A stretch of 64,000 nucleotides of DNA from NCBI GenBank assembly GCA_019009955.1, contig CM032233.1:117005001-117069000 (forward strand). The letters are read 5' to 3'. Of the stretch, positions 1 through 12,596 are shown in pieces; position 1 is the first letter of the stretch, and every line of letters begins with the position of its first letter. Source of the DNA: Riptortus pedestris. Taxonomy: Eukaryota; Arthropoda; Insecta; Hemiptera; Alydidae. The notes below the pieces were generated by a model, which saw only the letters and a program-made list of their open reading frames with translations, searched no databases and was not told the DNA's origin. The translations under genes and the position numbers were made by a program.

Positions 1-662
1 GACAACCAGTATCTTGTTTTTTATTATCCTAGAGCCTCAGGATTTTTTTCTAGGCCAGGTGAAGGGAATGTGCAGGCCGAATTGCAGCTGGCCTAAGGCA
101 CACAGATGTTCTAATATAGTCCTACACAATTGAGATGGAGAAAAAATTTGACTACTTGTTAGGGTAAATCCCGTTTTCGAACTTCGAGCTTGGCACCACT
201 GATGAGGTATACATAACGCTCCTGGTCATATTCCAGAGATACAAACATGAATAATCATAATTGCTTTTAAGTATATTGTATACTACAATAAGAATACTAA
301 ATTCGTCCTTTCAAGAGTTTCGTAACGATTGGGAAGATACGTAGAAAAAAAAAAGTTTCATATTTCTAAGGTAAAATAAATGGTATATCCCGCATTGTTT
401 TTTAATAAGAAAAATGTTTTCTTGCTTTTCGTGAAGACATTCTAAGGCTTAATGAAACGTTTAAATCAATCTTTATTGGAAGTTACATTTTTACGGGAAA
501 TAAATTTCAAGCTACATATTTAATGAATATTAATATTGTATAAATTGTGTAGCAGTTCCTAGAGTGGCTGGCTGAACTAACATGTGCACGCTCAGCACCG
601 TGTGGTAATCAGGGAGTAACTTGACTATTGAAATAGTCGCTCTTCAGGTTTCAAAATGAGAA

Positions 663-663
<1 letters not shown>
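1..663. other. AT-rich intergenic sequence, nothing recognised
   Basis: No open frame of note, no motif I recognise and no match to the repeat families seen elsewhere in the window. It ends abruptly at the long GA tract. Confidence 0.6.
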
Positions 664-2880
<2,217 letters not shown>

Positions 2881-3153
2881 TATTTCAGCTATGGGCAACC
2901 TGTGACATGTTGTGGGCCAAACATTAGTGTGCAAATACGTTAGCGGCCCGCTTTTAATAGTAGTGCATTTTAAAGTAGTGCTCATACTTTTTAACGATAG
3001 ATATCAGACATGAAATTAAACCACAATGTAATAATTATAATACAATTTATTAAAATAAGAAAATGAAATAGGGGAAAAAGGTACAACATTATAATTAAAT
3101 CGGAAAATTTGAAATTATTACAAATAACGAAAGTTAAATAACGATACCGAAAT

Positions 3154-3332
3154 CAATGAGACACTGGAGCTTGAATTTGAGAAACTAATCCTTCGATGTT
3201 TGGATTAATTCCACTGTTACTAAGACGGACAGAATTATCGTCAGTCAGACTTGTACGATGTTTTGATTTATTAACTTTCATCGTTGAAATGAACTGTACG
3301 CATTTATAAGTACTGTCTATTCTGGAGGCTTA
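3154..3332 (-). pseudogene. hAT transposase C-terminal fragment (hATC dimerisation region)
   Basis: Read on the minus strand from about 3332 to a TGA at 3154-3156, this gives about 59 codons with the pattern STYKCVQFISTMKVNKSKHR, then SLTDDN, LRLSNS-like, NPNIEGLVSQIQAPVSH and stop. That is the C-terminal dimerisation segment of hAT transposases of the GTF2IRD2/ZBED type, normally about 600 residues long (family knowledge). In those, CEQ.FS.MK...KHR.SLTD is conserved; here CEQ has become CVQ. The N-terminal part would lie above 3332, but a HINE copy begins at about 3346 and interrupts it. The region 2885-3153, with GGCCCGC/GTGGGCC segments, is probably the 3' untranslated and terminal part of the same transposon. 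No complete copy is present. Confidence 0.75.
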
Positions 3333-3345
3333 GAACGATCAAAAC

Positions 3346-3815
3346 GTCCGTTACAAAACTGCGTGAGCTAAGCAGATTTCCAACTTCCTTGAATGACATA
3401 TCGTTTGCCCTGAGTCATATTCTATTCTCTATTTCTCTCTTATTTAGACCCCTATGTAAGCCAGACGTAAATTTTAAACTGGCCAGAAGATATTCCAAGT
3501 ATAAATTAAAACTGCATTAGGTAAGGAAAGGGGGATCTTACTCAAGACTGAAAACGCTAAAAAATAGATAATTTCATTCATATTCAAGCTATCAAAACAT
3601 TTACAGAACTACAATTGTAGCGCATTACTTTATAATAAAAAAAAAGGTTCTATAATATATTTGACCCAACCCATAATGACGAAATTTGAAAATGTACATT
3701 TTCCGCTCGTTTTAAACCCCAGCATCTACAACTCTGTGTTGGCACTGTAATGACTTTGATCTTTACATTCAACGTTTTACTGGGAGTTTGATAACGATCA
3801 AGCAAGTAAGTTGCC
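3346..3815 (+). mobile_element. HINE copy, highly diverged, 5' part retained
   Basis: Begins with a decayed 5' end (TCCGTTACAAAACTGCGTGA, then GCTAAGCAGATTTCC) and keeps interior landmarks, including GGGGATCTTACTCAAGACTG near 3530 and GTTTGATAACGATCAAGCAA near 3788. The 3' hairpin is not visible. It is one of the oldest copies by divergence and is inserted into the hAT relic. Confidence 0.6.
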
Positions 3816-4112
3816 CGATGAGGCATTGCACAAGTGAAATTATTATTTGTGACGAAACATAACAATCAATTCTAGTCCCCATATTAAAAACGACTTGATG
3901 TGATGTAATCGCTTAACGTGAAAATTGTCTGACTAAGAGTGGGAATTAATTGATAGCTGAGACCAAAATTTGACAACACCGTTAGTATTCTGTTAGGATA
4001 ATATTTTTTATGGTTTGATCCATCAAAACGGAGAAACCAGCAAATGTGCCTTATGCCGTTTGTTAACCTCTTCATTAATCAAACATGTTTACTACTGGAT
4101 CGCTAATGTCAA

Positions 4113-4116
<4 letters not shown>

Positions 4117-4164
<48 letters not shown>
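4117..4164. repeat. (TA)n microsatellite
   Basis: Pure TA repeat directly upstream of a SINE. No HINE sequence flanks it, unlike most TA tracts in this window. Confidence 0.95.
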
Positions 4165-4167
<3 letters not shown>

Positions 4168-4170
4168 TAA

Positions 4171-4396
4171 GGGGTTCAGGTTAGCCAGGTGAAATAAAGC
4201 GTTGACCTTAATGTCACATGGTAAACCTAGAGTGGCGAGTTCGATTCTCATCTGGGCAAAGGAAATTATTTAGCGACGAAATTCATTAAATAACATATTA
4301 AGTCCCACCCTGGCTAGGAAAGGGTGGTAACCTGTACATGACCCGCCCCAATTAGCCCTAATTGCAAAAAGGGGACGTTAATAAATAATAATAATA
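4171..4396 (+). mobile_element. tRNA-derived SINE, full length
   Basis: Head reads like a tRNA with a long variable arm (Leu/Ser type). An A-box-like TTAGCCAGGTGA lies near 4181. A B-box GAGTTCGATTCTC lies near 4237. These are internal RNA polymerase III promoter elements. The unrelated body contains CCACCCTGGCTAGGAAAGGG, and the 3' end is GACGTTAATAAATAATAAT. The same head-body-tail order recurs at 5691, 29301, 33682 and 61771. Confidence 0.85.
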
Positions 4397-5403
4397 TGTA
4401 TGAATATATAAGCAGGAGGGAGTATTCTTTATTAACCAAGATAATAAACCATGGCCCATAAAAATTCTCCTAAAGTATATAATAAATCCAAATTGAATTC
4501 ATATAATTATTTTCAAATATTGAAATTATCAAATGCTAGAAAATAAGACCATAATCTATTTGCCAAACGTTGCAAAATTTCATTGATGTGAGTCAGTATT
4601 GGATACTTAAAAATCACCGTCACGTCTTTGCTGTCTAAAATAAGCTGATTTTCCAAGGCTAAAAGAAATTCTGACTGACATCATCAGTTTAGTCTTTCAA
4701 AGTTTCGGGGAAAACGCGACTCATCATATATAAAAAAGTGGTTTTTATGCACTTCTTAAATAGTACTTCAGCGTTGAAACCGGTTTTTTTCTCACGAATT
4801 CTGAGAATGGAGTACCTATATTAGTCTTTTTTCCTGGGGCTTAATTTATATATTACAATCGGTAAAAAATGCTGTTGATACGCTTATTTATATATATAAA
4901 ATTTAATTGCATTCGTCTAGTAGGGTCAACAAAGCCATTATAAAGTCATAGTTCCACATAAGGATCGGTTGAAATTTTGAAGTAATTTTACCTTTAAGTC
5001 GTTGAGAGCTATGGTGCTGGAAGAGATACTTGCAGTTACGGAGCCACCTACACACTGATAGCTAGAGATGATTCTAGATGAACCTGTTCTAGTGTGGGAT
5101 AGTGAGGCCCGCTACGGCAGGTTCTTCCCTTCAACCTCGGGGTCACATAGGGGAGGACTCAGGTCAGAGGTCAGCGGGGTTCGGTTAGGGACTCGACAAA
5201 AGCATTATCATCTCACTATCTGTTGCAGGGGCTGATTTAATACATCAGCAAATAGAAATATTCAGTCGAATGTTTAAGAGCGATTATTTTTTTGTTAAAG
5301 AAGAAATTTGAAAATTATAACCAAACTTTACCAGAAATTGATAGACGGTATTAGACTCCCTAAACAACTCGAGACTTATTCCTAAAATGCTTATACGACC
5401 TTT
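4397..5403. other. No gene or known repeat recognised
   Basis: AT-rich with a GC-richer patch at about 5030-5230. No open frame or motif supports a gene. Confidence 0.5.
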
Positions 5404-6057
5404 TTAGTAGATTTCCCAGAAGTTAAATCTGCTGCGTAGGTTTTATCTATTCATGACGCGATTTTCAAAGTATTTCCTAAAATTTACATCGATCTTACCC
5501 AGGAGATTATTATACTATTTATATAAACACACTTGTCTGTTACCGCTCTAGCGTAATTTAGGTTTGGCCGTACCAATCAAAATCAATTATTAATCAAAAC
5601 CAGTATATAACGTTTCATGAAAATTTTAAGATCACGATCGTTAATGGCCGAAATCGGACCATGAGCAGGGGAAGAAAATCAAAAATTGTTAAATTATTAT
5701 TATTATTTATTCACGTCCACTTTCTGCTACTATGGCTAATTGGGACGGGTTATCTTCAGGTTGCCACTCATTTTTAGCCAGGATGGGTCTAAGGATTTTA
5801 TTCAATGAGTTTGTCATTAAGTAAATTCCTTGTTTCCCAGGCGGGAATTGAACTCGCCACTCTAGGTTTACCATGTGAGATTAATTAAAGACAACGCTTC
5901 AACTAATATAGCTAACCTGAGCCCCTAAAAAATTGTTGTAGAACTACTTGTTTAACTATTTTTATTCTATAAATATTTTTGTACCTCAAATACCAAGGAG
6001 TTATTCGTACTTTCTCGCTTTCAGACTTCAGTAACCCCCTCTTCTTCTCATCTGATT
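5404..6057 (-). mobile_element. HINE copy (3' half), interrupted by a SINE
   Basis: On the plus strand it starts TTAGTAGATTTCCC (decayed 3' terminus). It then shows CATGACGCGATTTTC, GTCTGTTACCGCTCTAGCG and GGCCGAAATCGGACC. A SINE splits it after 5690, and HINE interior resumes at 5938 (GTAGAAC, then CAGTAACCCCCTC). Its 5' end is probably the one at 6985-7060, with Penelope-derived DNA in between. Confidence 0.7.
5691..5927 (-). mobile_element. tRNA-derived SINE inserted in a HINE
   Basis: Minus-strand copy: the tail (TTATTATTATTATTTATT) comes first on the plus strand, then GTCCACTTTCTGC, then the inverted B-box GAACTCGCCACTCTAGG, ending GAGCCCC. Flanked by the direct repeat AAAAATTGTT (5681-5690 and 5928-5937), a target-site duplication of about 10 bp. 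The HINE was therefore there first. Confidence 0.85.
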
Positions 6058-6071
6058 TTTATTTACAATTA

Positions 6072-6984
6072 GAGAATCTTCGTTGAAGGAGAAATGGTCG
6101 AAGTTCAATAGACGAAAAACATGTGAATTATCTCCATGTGATTTATTTTCCTCTACATATTTCGCCTCCTCTTCAGGAGTAATACACTATTATAAAATGA
6201 TTCGACCTTACCCCCTCGACGGTTATGTCAAGATTAATATAATGGAAATGCACCACATCACGCAGCTGATAATATCGATACATTATAGTGATGAACAATG
6301 TAAAAATCGATTGCCTAAAAAGTTTGGAGTCTTGAAAACTCGATTCCAGAAGAAGCACGTATACATCTAATCGACTTGCTGTTTGTTTAAATATTTGATA
6401 AATTTACATTGTTATTTTTTTATCTCAGTTTTCTTGTTCACAACATATTGTTTATTCTTAATGATGATTCTTTGTTATGTTTTTCTCATTATCTAAAATT
6501 TTTACCTCCTCAAAATTAAATTTATGGTTAAATGTCAAAGAATGGTCGGCCAATGATGTTCTATTTGCTATATCGACATTTCTGAAATGCTGTTTCAATT
6601 TTTTGTTTAACACCTTCGACGACTCTCCTATATACACGTTTTCACAGGAAGATCAGTTTATTTTATAAACATTGTATTATATTTCCTTTGCTATTAGTTT
6701 ATCTTTTATACGACTGAAACTTTTACTGATTTTATCCCCAAATGTCTAGGCTATTGGTCCAACTTCCTTAATTTTTTTTTAATGCCCTTTGCTATTGCAT
6801 GATTATATTTAAAAGTAGCAAACGTCTTTAGTTGGTCGTTTATCTTGTATTTTTGTGGATTTTCATATTGTATGCTACCTTGTTGGTGCTTGATATTATA
6901 AGTGCTTGTTTATCACTATTTCACCATTTCTCGTTGCTTTTCGGCCATTTCCCCTTTAACGAAGATTGAATTGAGGTCACATTT
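6072..6984 (-). mobile_element. Penelope-like element (PLE) fragment
   Basis: Bounded by an imperfect inverted repeat: AATCTTCGTTGAAGGAGAAA near 6072-6098 and its reverse complement near 6947-6975. The minus strand encodes the GIY-YIG piece at 6458-6653. The reverse transcriptase part is not recognisable. The segment 6590-7045 is repeated at 9095-9555, both times running into a minus-oriented HINE 5' end, so it travels with HINE sequence. Confidence 0.65.
6458..6653 (-). pseudogene. GIY-YIG endonuclease fragment of a Penelope-like element
   Basis: About 64 codons on the minus strand ending at TAA 6458-6460. They start SSCENVYIGESSKV, then LKQHFRNVD, LADHSLTFNHKFNFEE and KILDNEKN. In PLE endonucleases the pattern is C..VYIGET.R.L..R..EH, then LAEH....H.F.F....IL..E (family knowledge), so YIG, the K/R helix, the LAEH box and the final E region can all be followed. 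Just upstream in frame is TGA, and the GIY half of the motif is missing. The family normally has RT plus GIY-YIG in a protein of about 800 residues; only the tail remains. Inactive relic. Confidence 0.8.
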
Positions 6985-7060
6985 CGACGATATAAATAGA
7001 AAATATAAGGTGAGTAAGGTGTCATACCAGCAAGTGGGAAATCTGCTTAGTTTACGCTGC
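6985..7060 (-). mobile_element. HINE 5' end adjoining the Penelope fragment
   Basis: GGGAAATCTGCTTAGTTTAC at about 7037-7056 is the inverted 5' subterminal repeat of the family. The terminal hairpin is degraded (GCTGCTCC instead of GCAGCCCCTGC). Confidence 0.6.
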
Positions 7061-7071
7061 TCCAAATGTCT

Positions 7072-7200
7072 TTAGTCCTGTTTTCCCCAACGTTTGTCTT
7101 TAAATTTCAAATTAGACTGTTCCTCCTCAAACCACTTTTTCATGAAATCTTCTGTTGACAGAGGCTCACAAATTTCATAATTATGGTTTTCCCTAGTTGC
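7072..7200 (-). pseudogene. Unidentified protein-like segment, 42 codons
   Basis: Open on the minus strand from 7200 to TAA at 7072-7074, with a protein-like composition (ENHNYEICEPLSTEDF, KKWFEEEQSN, KDKRWGKQD). It sits between a HINE 5' end (to 7060) and another HINE interior (from about 7220), so it may be an exon fragment of a host or transposon gene picked up or interrupted by these elements. I do not recognise the family. It could also be chance; the length alone proves nothing. Confidence 0.3.
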
Positions 7201-7219
7201 ACCCTATCGATCTCTTCAT

Positions 7220-7600
7220 TATATTTCTATTTCTAAGGCAAAATACGATGAGTAGAAGTTGACTAAGTGGTTTACTGAATGCTGAAAAGAAAACCAAAAA
7301 AATACGAATAACTCGCTTAATATTTGAGTTATGAGGAAAAGTGTTGAACAAAAATTGTAGAGCACAAATATTTTAATAAGATTGCTTCTATATCAATTTT
7401 CGATCTGACTCATAGTAATCGAGATATTTCGAATTTTAAATTAATCCCCCTCTAGACCCCCAACTTTCCCAGGGCCGATTTCAGCCATTACCTAATATAA
7501 TCTTCAGTTTTCACGTTACTGTTCAATATCGAGTATGGGGTTTATCAATTAAAAATGATGTCGTTCAGAATGTAAAATCTTTAATGATGACGACACACTG
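7220..7600 (+). mobile_element. HINE interior fragment
   Basis: Carries the subfamily interior also seen at 8830-9080 and 29880-30200: GATGAGTAGAAG, ACTCGCTTAATATTTGAG, then TAATCGAGATATTTCG and a C-rich tract at about 7447-7470. Both termini are missing. Confidence 0.6.
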
Positions 7601-7959
7601 AAAATATTAGCACATATCCTACACGGTAAAATTTAAGCAAAAAAAATATTTGATATTTATGCTTCGAATAAAATGATTCATGATATACCATGCATATACA
7701 TTTTCTAGATCAACACCTACTGTTATACACATATGTAATGTATACATATGTTTTATTTTATTTATTTCCATTTTTTCTCTTTTTTTTATTTATTTATTTT
7801 TATTGTTTTATAATGTTTATAATTATTATATAAGAAATATTATATTGTAATTACTGAAATGTGTGTAGTATCCAAAGGATGGAGCACACAACATTTAAAT
7901 AAATTCCCACGTTAGAGGGATACTCTGCGTGGAAAACAAGGGAAAATACAGGATATACC

Positions 7960-8278
7960 ACTTTTACTCAAGGCTGAAAATTAAAACATGCAAATATCGG
8001 GGTTAAAATTCAAGATAGAAAAAAAAATGTGCATAACAACCTTTATAGGACATTAAATTTGCAATAAGATTGATTTTATACAAGTTTTCAACGTGACGTA
8101 TAATAATGGAAACCTTCTTGAATTTTGAAGATACCCCCTCCGTCTGAACCATTCACATCTCCGATTTCAATCATAAACGAACTAGATCTTTAGTTTTACG
8201 GAAAACGTTTAAATATCGAGATTGTTAACGATCAAACAAAATTTGCAATAGCCAAAACATTCACAAACAATATAATAT

Positions 8279-8338
<60 letters not shown>

Positions 8339-8450
8339 GTATATATAGTTTTAAAAGGACGGATTTTCGTCATATCTTGGGTAGTATTGATGGATATTTT
8401 AAGAAATAGTTCGAAATCTGGTAAAGACAAGGCCTCATGTTAATTGATAT
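7960..8450 (+). mobile_element. HINE copy with (TA)n(TG)n centre
   Basis: Shows interior landmarks in order: CTCAAGGCTGAAAATTAAAA, GTTAACGATCAAACAAAATT, a TA then TG microsatellite at 8280-8347, AAAGGACGGATTTTCGTCAT and ATTGATGGATATTTTAAG. The 5' end and the 3' hairpin are degraded. Confidence 0.65.
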
Positions 8451-8776
8451 TAAGGTGTCAATAATGGTATGTATAGGTACGAGTATGAATAACTAATACC
8501 CACGTATAACATAATTCGAATATAATCTAAATTAATTTAATGTACGCCTTCATGCCTGGGGTATGTAGGGTAGGAGGGAGCGTGGGAAACGAACCAGGTC
8601 TTTCAGCTACACCCTCGCTCAATCTTCAACACTCGGAGCTACTTGTCGGGAGATAATAAATACATCTGGAAACTCCAACTGAGATATTGGACTTCAAGGT
8701 ACCTTGTACATACGATTTACTGCATGAGACTGTTGTAGTATAGGTGGATTATGGAGAATCGTTCTAGAAAAAATAT

Positions 8777-9085
8777 CAAGCAGGGCTGCATAAACTAAGC
8801 AGAGCCCTGGTATGAAGCACTACTCATCTGATCTCACGGTATATTCTCTGTTTTTAAATAAAAATCCGATGAGTAGAAGAGGGGGGTTTACTGAAAACAA
8901 TAAAGTAAAAATAACTTGCTTAATACTTGAGTCACGAAAAAATACAACCATTATAGATCATCAATAGTTTAACAAGATCAGTTCTATAACATTTTTTCAA
9001 CCCGACTATATCATATATCAGAAGATATTTGGAATTTTCGAATTCCATTTCTTCTTAACCCCATCCCCGAGAGAGGGAGGGAGGA
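8777..9085 (+). mobile_element. HINE 5' fragment
   Basis: Begins TCAAGCAGGGCTGCATAAAC, then TAAGCAG, and continues with the 7220-type interior to a G-rich end at about 9070-9085. There it meets the second Penelope fragment, so 8777-9565 is bracketed by two HINE 5' ends pointing inward. Confidence 0.65.
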
Positions 9086-9090
9086 TGGCA

Positions 9091-9485
9091 AATTTTTGAA
9101 ATGCTGTTTCAATCTTTTCTTTAACACCTTCGACAACTCCCCTATATCCAAATTTTCACAGGCAGAACATTCTATTTAATTTCCTTTGCTTTTAGTTTAT
9201 ATTTTATACGACTGAAACTTTTACTGATTTTATGCCCCCATATGCCCAGGCTATTGGTCCAACGTCTTACATTTTTTTTTAAAGAGCTTTGCTATTGTTG
9301 GATTATATTTAAAAGGAGAAACTTCTTTAGTTGGTCGTTTATCTTGTATTATTGTGGATTTTCATATTGAATACTACCTTTTTGGAGCTTGTTATTATAA
9401 GTTCTGTTTTATCTTCATTTCCTCATTTCTCGTTGCTGTTCGGCTATTTCCCCTTCAACGAAGTTTTAATTGAGGTCCCATTTTG
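9091..9485 (-). pseudogene. Second Penelope-like GIY-YIG fragment
   Basis: The minus strand of 9091-9163 reads ACENLDIGELSKVLKKRLKQ then HF, aligning with the copy at 6458-6653 (CENVYIGESSKVLNKKLKQ). The usually invariant Y of YIG is D here. It is cut right after the KQHF helix by HINE sequence. Positions 9164-9485 repeat 6660-6985 at roughly 85-90% by eye. Broken and inactive. Confidence 0.7.
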
Positions 9486-9565
9486 ACGATATAAATAGAA
9501 AATATAATTTGAGTAAGGTGTCATACCATCAATTGCGAAATCTGCTAAGTTTACGCATCCTGTGC
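9486..9565 (-). mobile_element. HINE 5' end
   Basis: GCGAAATCTGCTAAGTTTAC, then GCATCCTGTGCATGACGGAA: the family 5' terminus inverted, with a degenerate hairpin. Confidence 0.7.
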
Positions 9566-9609
9566 ATGACGGAACTTCTATTTGCTATAATTACTCTTTA
9601 GGGACAAAT

Positions 9610-9638
9610 GCCATAGGATATTCGAAATATCCTATGGC
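9610..9638. repeat. Perfect 13-bp hairpin
   Basis: GCCATAGGATATT, CGA loop, then AATATCCTATGGC: a perfect stem with a 3-nt loop, about 45 bp outside a HINE 5' end. It has no partner elsewhere in the window. Confidence 0.9.
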
Positions 9639-9639
9639 T

Positions 9640-10462
9640 GTTAATGATTTTCTTTAATACCAGAGTCAAGTAGAAATTCGAAAATTTACAACAGCAACGC
9701 AAATTGTTTCGAGTTTAATTCATTGTATATGATAATTTCTTTTCCGTTACACCATTTACATGTACCGTTTCCTTCAGGTGGTGGCAATCCTTTTTCCAAG
9801 TCATGTTTTTCTTATGAATTTATTACATTCATTGTAATAATTAATCCAACTTTAAGTCCTTTAGTGAACGTATTATGCACGCTTTTAGGTCAAATTTTAC
9901 GGGCGAGTACCGTAGCTTATGTCATTTAAATTGTATACTCCGTTGGAATGGGAAGAATGAACAATAGTGCATAATTACAGGGGGTGAATGAGGGAGGGGG
10001 AGGGGGGGCATATTAAGCGAAGAGAAAACTGAGCAGGGTATTTATCGAAGTAAGGACAATGAAAATTTTTCCATATTTATGGAAATCCTCGAGAGCGGCC
10101 AGGCTCGGGGTGGGGAGGGCCATTTGGAAAGGGAGCGTGGCTATTGTATGAGCACCGAATACACTTGAGGCCACGGCCCGCCCGGCATTACTTCCCTTTA
10201 TATTTACATTTCATTCGCATTTGAATGTTCCTCGGCGCATACTTGCTACTCAATGTGCATTTTAAGCGGCTTTACCGCATTAGCTTACCAAATTACTGTA
10301 TTCAGCAGTCTACTAACCCAACTCCCTTCTCTTGCCCAATTTGTACGCTAAGCCCGCCTCCCTCTTCCTCCCGACCCTCTTCCCCCAGTGCTATGCTAGC
10401 TAAGCTCTCACTCTCACCCCCACCTCATCATTATCCCGGTGGAGAGTTTCAAAATGAGGAGA
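9640..10462. other. No gene recognised; GC-richer patches
   Basis: Contains a G-rich tract at 9980-10012, a CpG-bearing segment at 10085-10190 and a C-rich, polypyrimidine-like stretch at 10320-10440. One 87-codon open frame is present (from 10225) but its composition is Pro/Ser low complexity and I do not trust it. Confidence 0.45.
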
Positions 10463-10860
10463 GAAAAGTCGAATACTTCACTGAATAGGGCTTAGGACGG
10501 AATATCGACTCAAACACTGTGATGATTAGCCAGAAGGTGAACAACTCGAATGCCTATGATATTCATTAAGTTCTTATCACATAACTTTGTATGCTTCACA
10601 CCTCTTTCCTCAGGAAAAGTCGAATACTTCACAGAATAGGGCATACGACGGAATATCAATTCAAACACTGTGATGATTAGCCACAAGGTCAATAACACGT
10701 ATACCTAGGATGTTCTACGCGTTTATTACAAAGTACCTCTGTTTGCTTCACATCTCTTCCCCTGGAAAAGTCGAATATTTCACCGAATATGTCTGAGAAC
10801 TGAATATCACCTGAAACACTGTGATGATTAAGCAGAACGCCAAAGAATTGGAGCCCCTCT
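10463..10860 (+). repeat. 151-bp tandem repeat, about 2.6 copies
   Basis: The marker GAAAAGTCGAATACTTCAC begins at 10463 and 10614 and, slightly changed, at 10765: exact 151-bp spacing. A second marker, AACACTGTGATGATTA, recurs in each unit. Units diverge by roughly 15-20% by eye. Not related to the HINE family. Period and AT content resemble satellite monomers. Confidence 0.9.
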
Positions 10861-10867
10861 CGCCGTC

Positions 10868-11249
10868 TTATGTTCTTGGACTTCTAAAATTTGAGTGATT
10901 GAGATAAAAATTATTCTGATTCATTATTAAGTACAGTATTAGGTATAACAAATAGTTTTCAATAAAATTAATAGGTTCAGATATATTTCAGTAATTGCTT
11001 TTCATTCCGGTGAAGAATGTTTCTACCTATCTGTTCACTGTAAGAGATTGGCAGACCTGTTTGTTTACAATTCAGAAACTTTCCATTGGGACGCTATTAA
11101 AATTGACTGAAAAATTTCCCCGATTGTAGATATTCACTTAACATCCACTACGGTGTTTAGTGTTACCAGTATGCAGATTTATATATTGCAAAGCTTCATG
11201 AGGGAAATCTGATTAATTTACTCAGCCGCTGCGTGACGGGCGTTTAGCA
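10868..11249 (-). mobile_element. HINE 5' half
   Basis: Long-subfamily interior (ACTAAAATTTGAGTGATTGA, then CAGATATATTTCAGTAATTG, then GTTTACAATTCAGAAAC) running into a clear inverted 5' end, GAGGGAAATCTGATTAATTT, then GCCGCTGCGTGACGGGC. Directly abuts the next copy. Confidence 0.8.
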
Positions 11250-11387
11250 GAATTCCTATAAGTGAAATCAGCTATTGAGGTTGTACTCATGACGCGATTT
11301 TCGAAAAATGTCTTCAAATGTCCACTGAACCTACCTAGTAGATGACGAAAATGAGTGAGGTCCGTTCAAAATTGTATATATATATAT

Positions 11388-11429
<42 letters not shown>

Positions 11430-11797
11430 CTGTAACTGGCCTAGTGGTCGTAATTTTGATTTAGTCGTTACCAAACTCGATATTTAATTTTATTTAAAAA
11501 GAAAGATCAAGTTCGTCAATCGCTGAAATCGGACCAGTAGGAGGACGTCTATAGAATCAATCTTATTGAAAATTTAATGTACTATTGTTATGTACATTTT
11601 TTCACTATCTTTATTATTATCTGAGATATTAGCATTTTTTAGTTTGCGGCCTTCAGTTAGCCCCCACTCCTACTCCTGTCATATTAGCAATAAGCTATTA
11701 TATTATGAAACACCTTAATTGAATCCTTACTACCTAATATTGTTCTCATTGAACTTTTACGTTTTGAGATAAATCCCCCTGCGTGGCGGACTGTTAT
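11247..11797 (-). mobile_element. HINE copy in head-to-tail tandem with the previous one
   Basis: Starts GTTTAGCAGAATTCC (3' terminus) immediately after the neighbour's 5' end. Contains (TA)n at about 11374-11424, GGCCTAGTGGTCG and the G-poor interior, and ends CCCCCTGCGTGGCGGACT. The subterminal 5' repeat is deleted. Confidence 0.85.
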
Positions 11798-12596
11798 AGA
11801 CTTTATCAAAGTTCAGATGTTGTATATTAATAGCAAGATTTTGAATATTGATTAAAATTGAGGTTTGAGCCCCTTCTCCGTTGGTTGTTCTAGAGTTATT
11901 AGGTTTGTATTTATTCTCCATACTCCAACAATATACTGGAGTGCCACTAACAAAGAAGAAAAAACTCTACTTGAACTTGATGAAGGACAGACCCCTAATC
12001 TGGAGCACTCCCTTCAGCCTCCTCGTCTTCCTGAGAACAATACCCTATTTCATTTGCGCTTAATTTTTCAAAGTAACGAGAAAGCTTTTAGGGGGAGTCC
12101 CTATTGTTAAATTGATTAAAATACTGCTTTTGGGGACAGGGAATTGAATAAAGCCTTAAGTGCTTACATAATTGATTTTTCTTCACTAAAGTAAAGGTCT
12201 TGACGTTATAAGGCTGTTTGCAGAATACACGCTCGGCTTTTTTTATATAATATAATGGGAAAGAAAGCAATAAAAAGCTGTTTTTGAATATATTTCTATT
12301 AATTTCCATTTTAGGCTCTTTAATAAATTTCAGTTTGCATCGAATAGGCCAATAACCATGTAACTGAAAATTTACATTGGAATAACCTTCTTGCATAGCT
12401 AGCCGACTGTCTTTTAAAATATGGTAAATAATCTCTCGAGATACACGGGAAGCCACTGGAATTCCTTGTGATTATCTTTCGTCTCTTGTTCGTATCCTTG
12501 ATAATCCAGGCTCCCTGCTGCTAACAGGAATAACACACTCAGGATTAGCCTGCACATAGAACAAAGAGACAATTTGGAAGACACCTTTATTATTCA
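11798..12596. other. No recognised feature
   Basis: Moderately AT-rich. Two open frames (11865-12110 plus, 12088-12456 minus) overlap on opposite strands and match nothing I recognise; neither is supported as a gene. Confidence 0.4.

Noticed and set aside
3884..4075. 63-codon minus-strand frame near the first SINE
   Set aside because: No family match and no supporting context; length is common by chance in this sequence.
4171..4260. Possible functional tRNA gene
   Set aside because: A and B boxes exist but the cloverleaf stems do not close well and the head is fused to a repeated body and tail, recurring at several loci: a SINE.
12088..12456. 122-codon minus-strand frame
   Set aside because: No recognised domain, overlaps an opposite-strand frame, and has AT-rich codons typical of random sequence; kept as unsupported.
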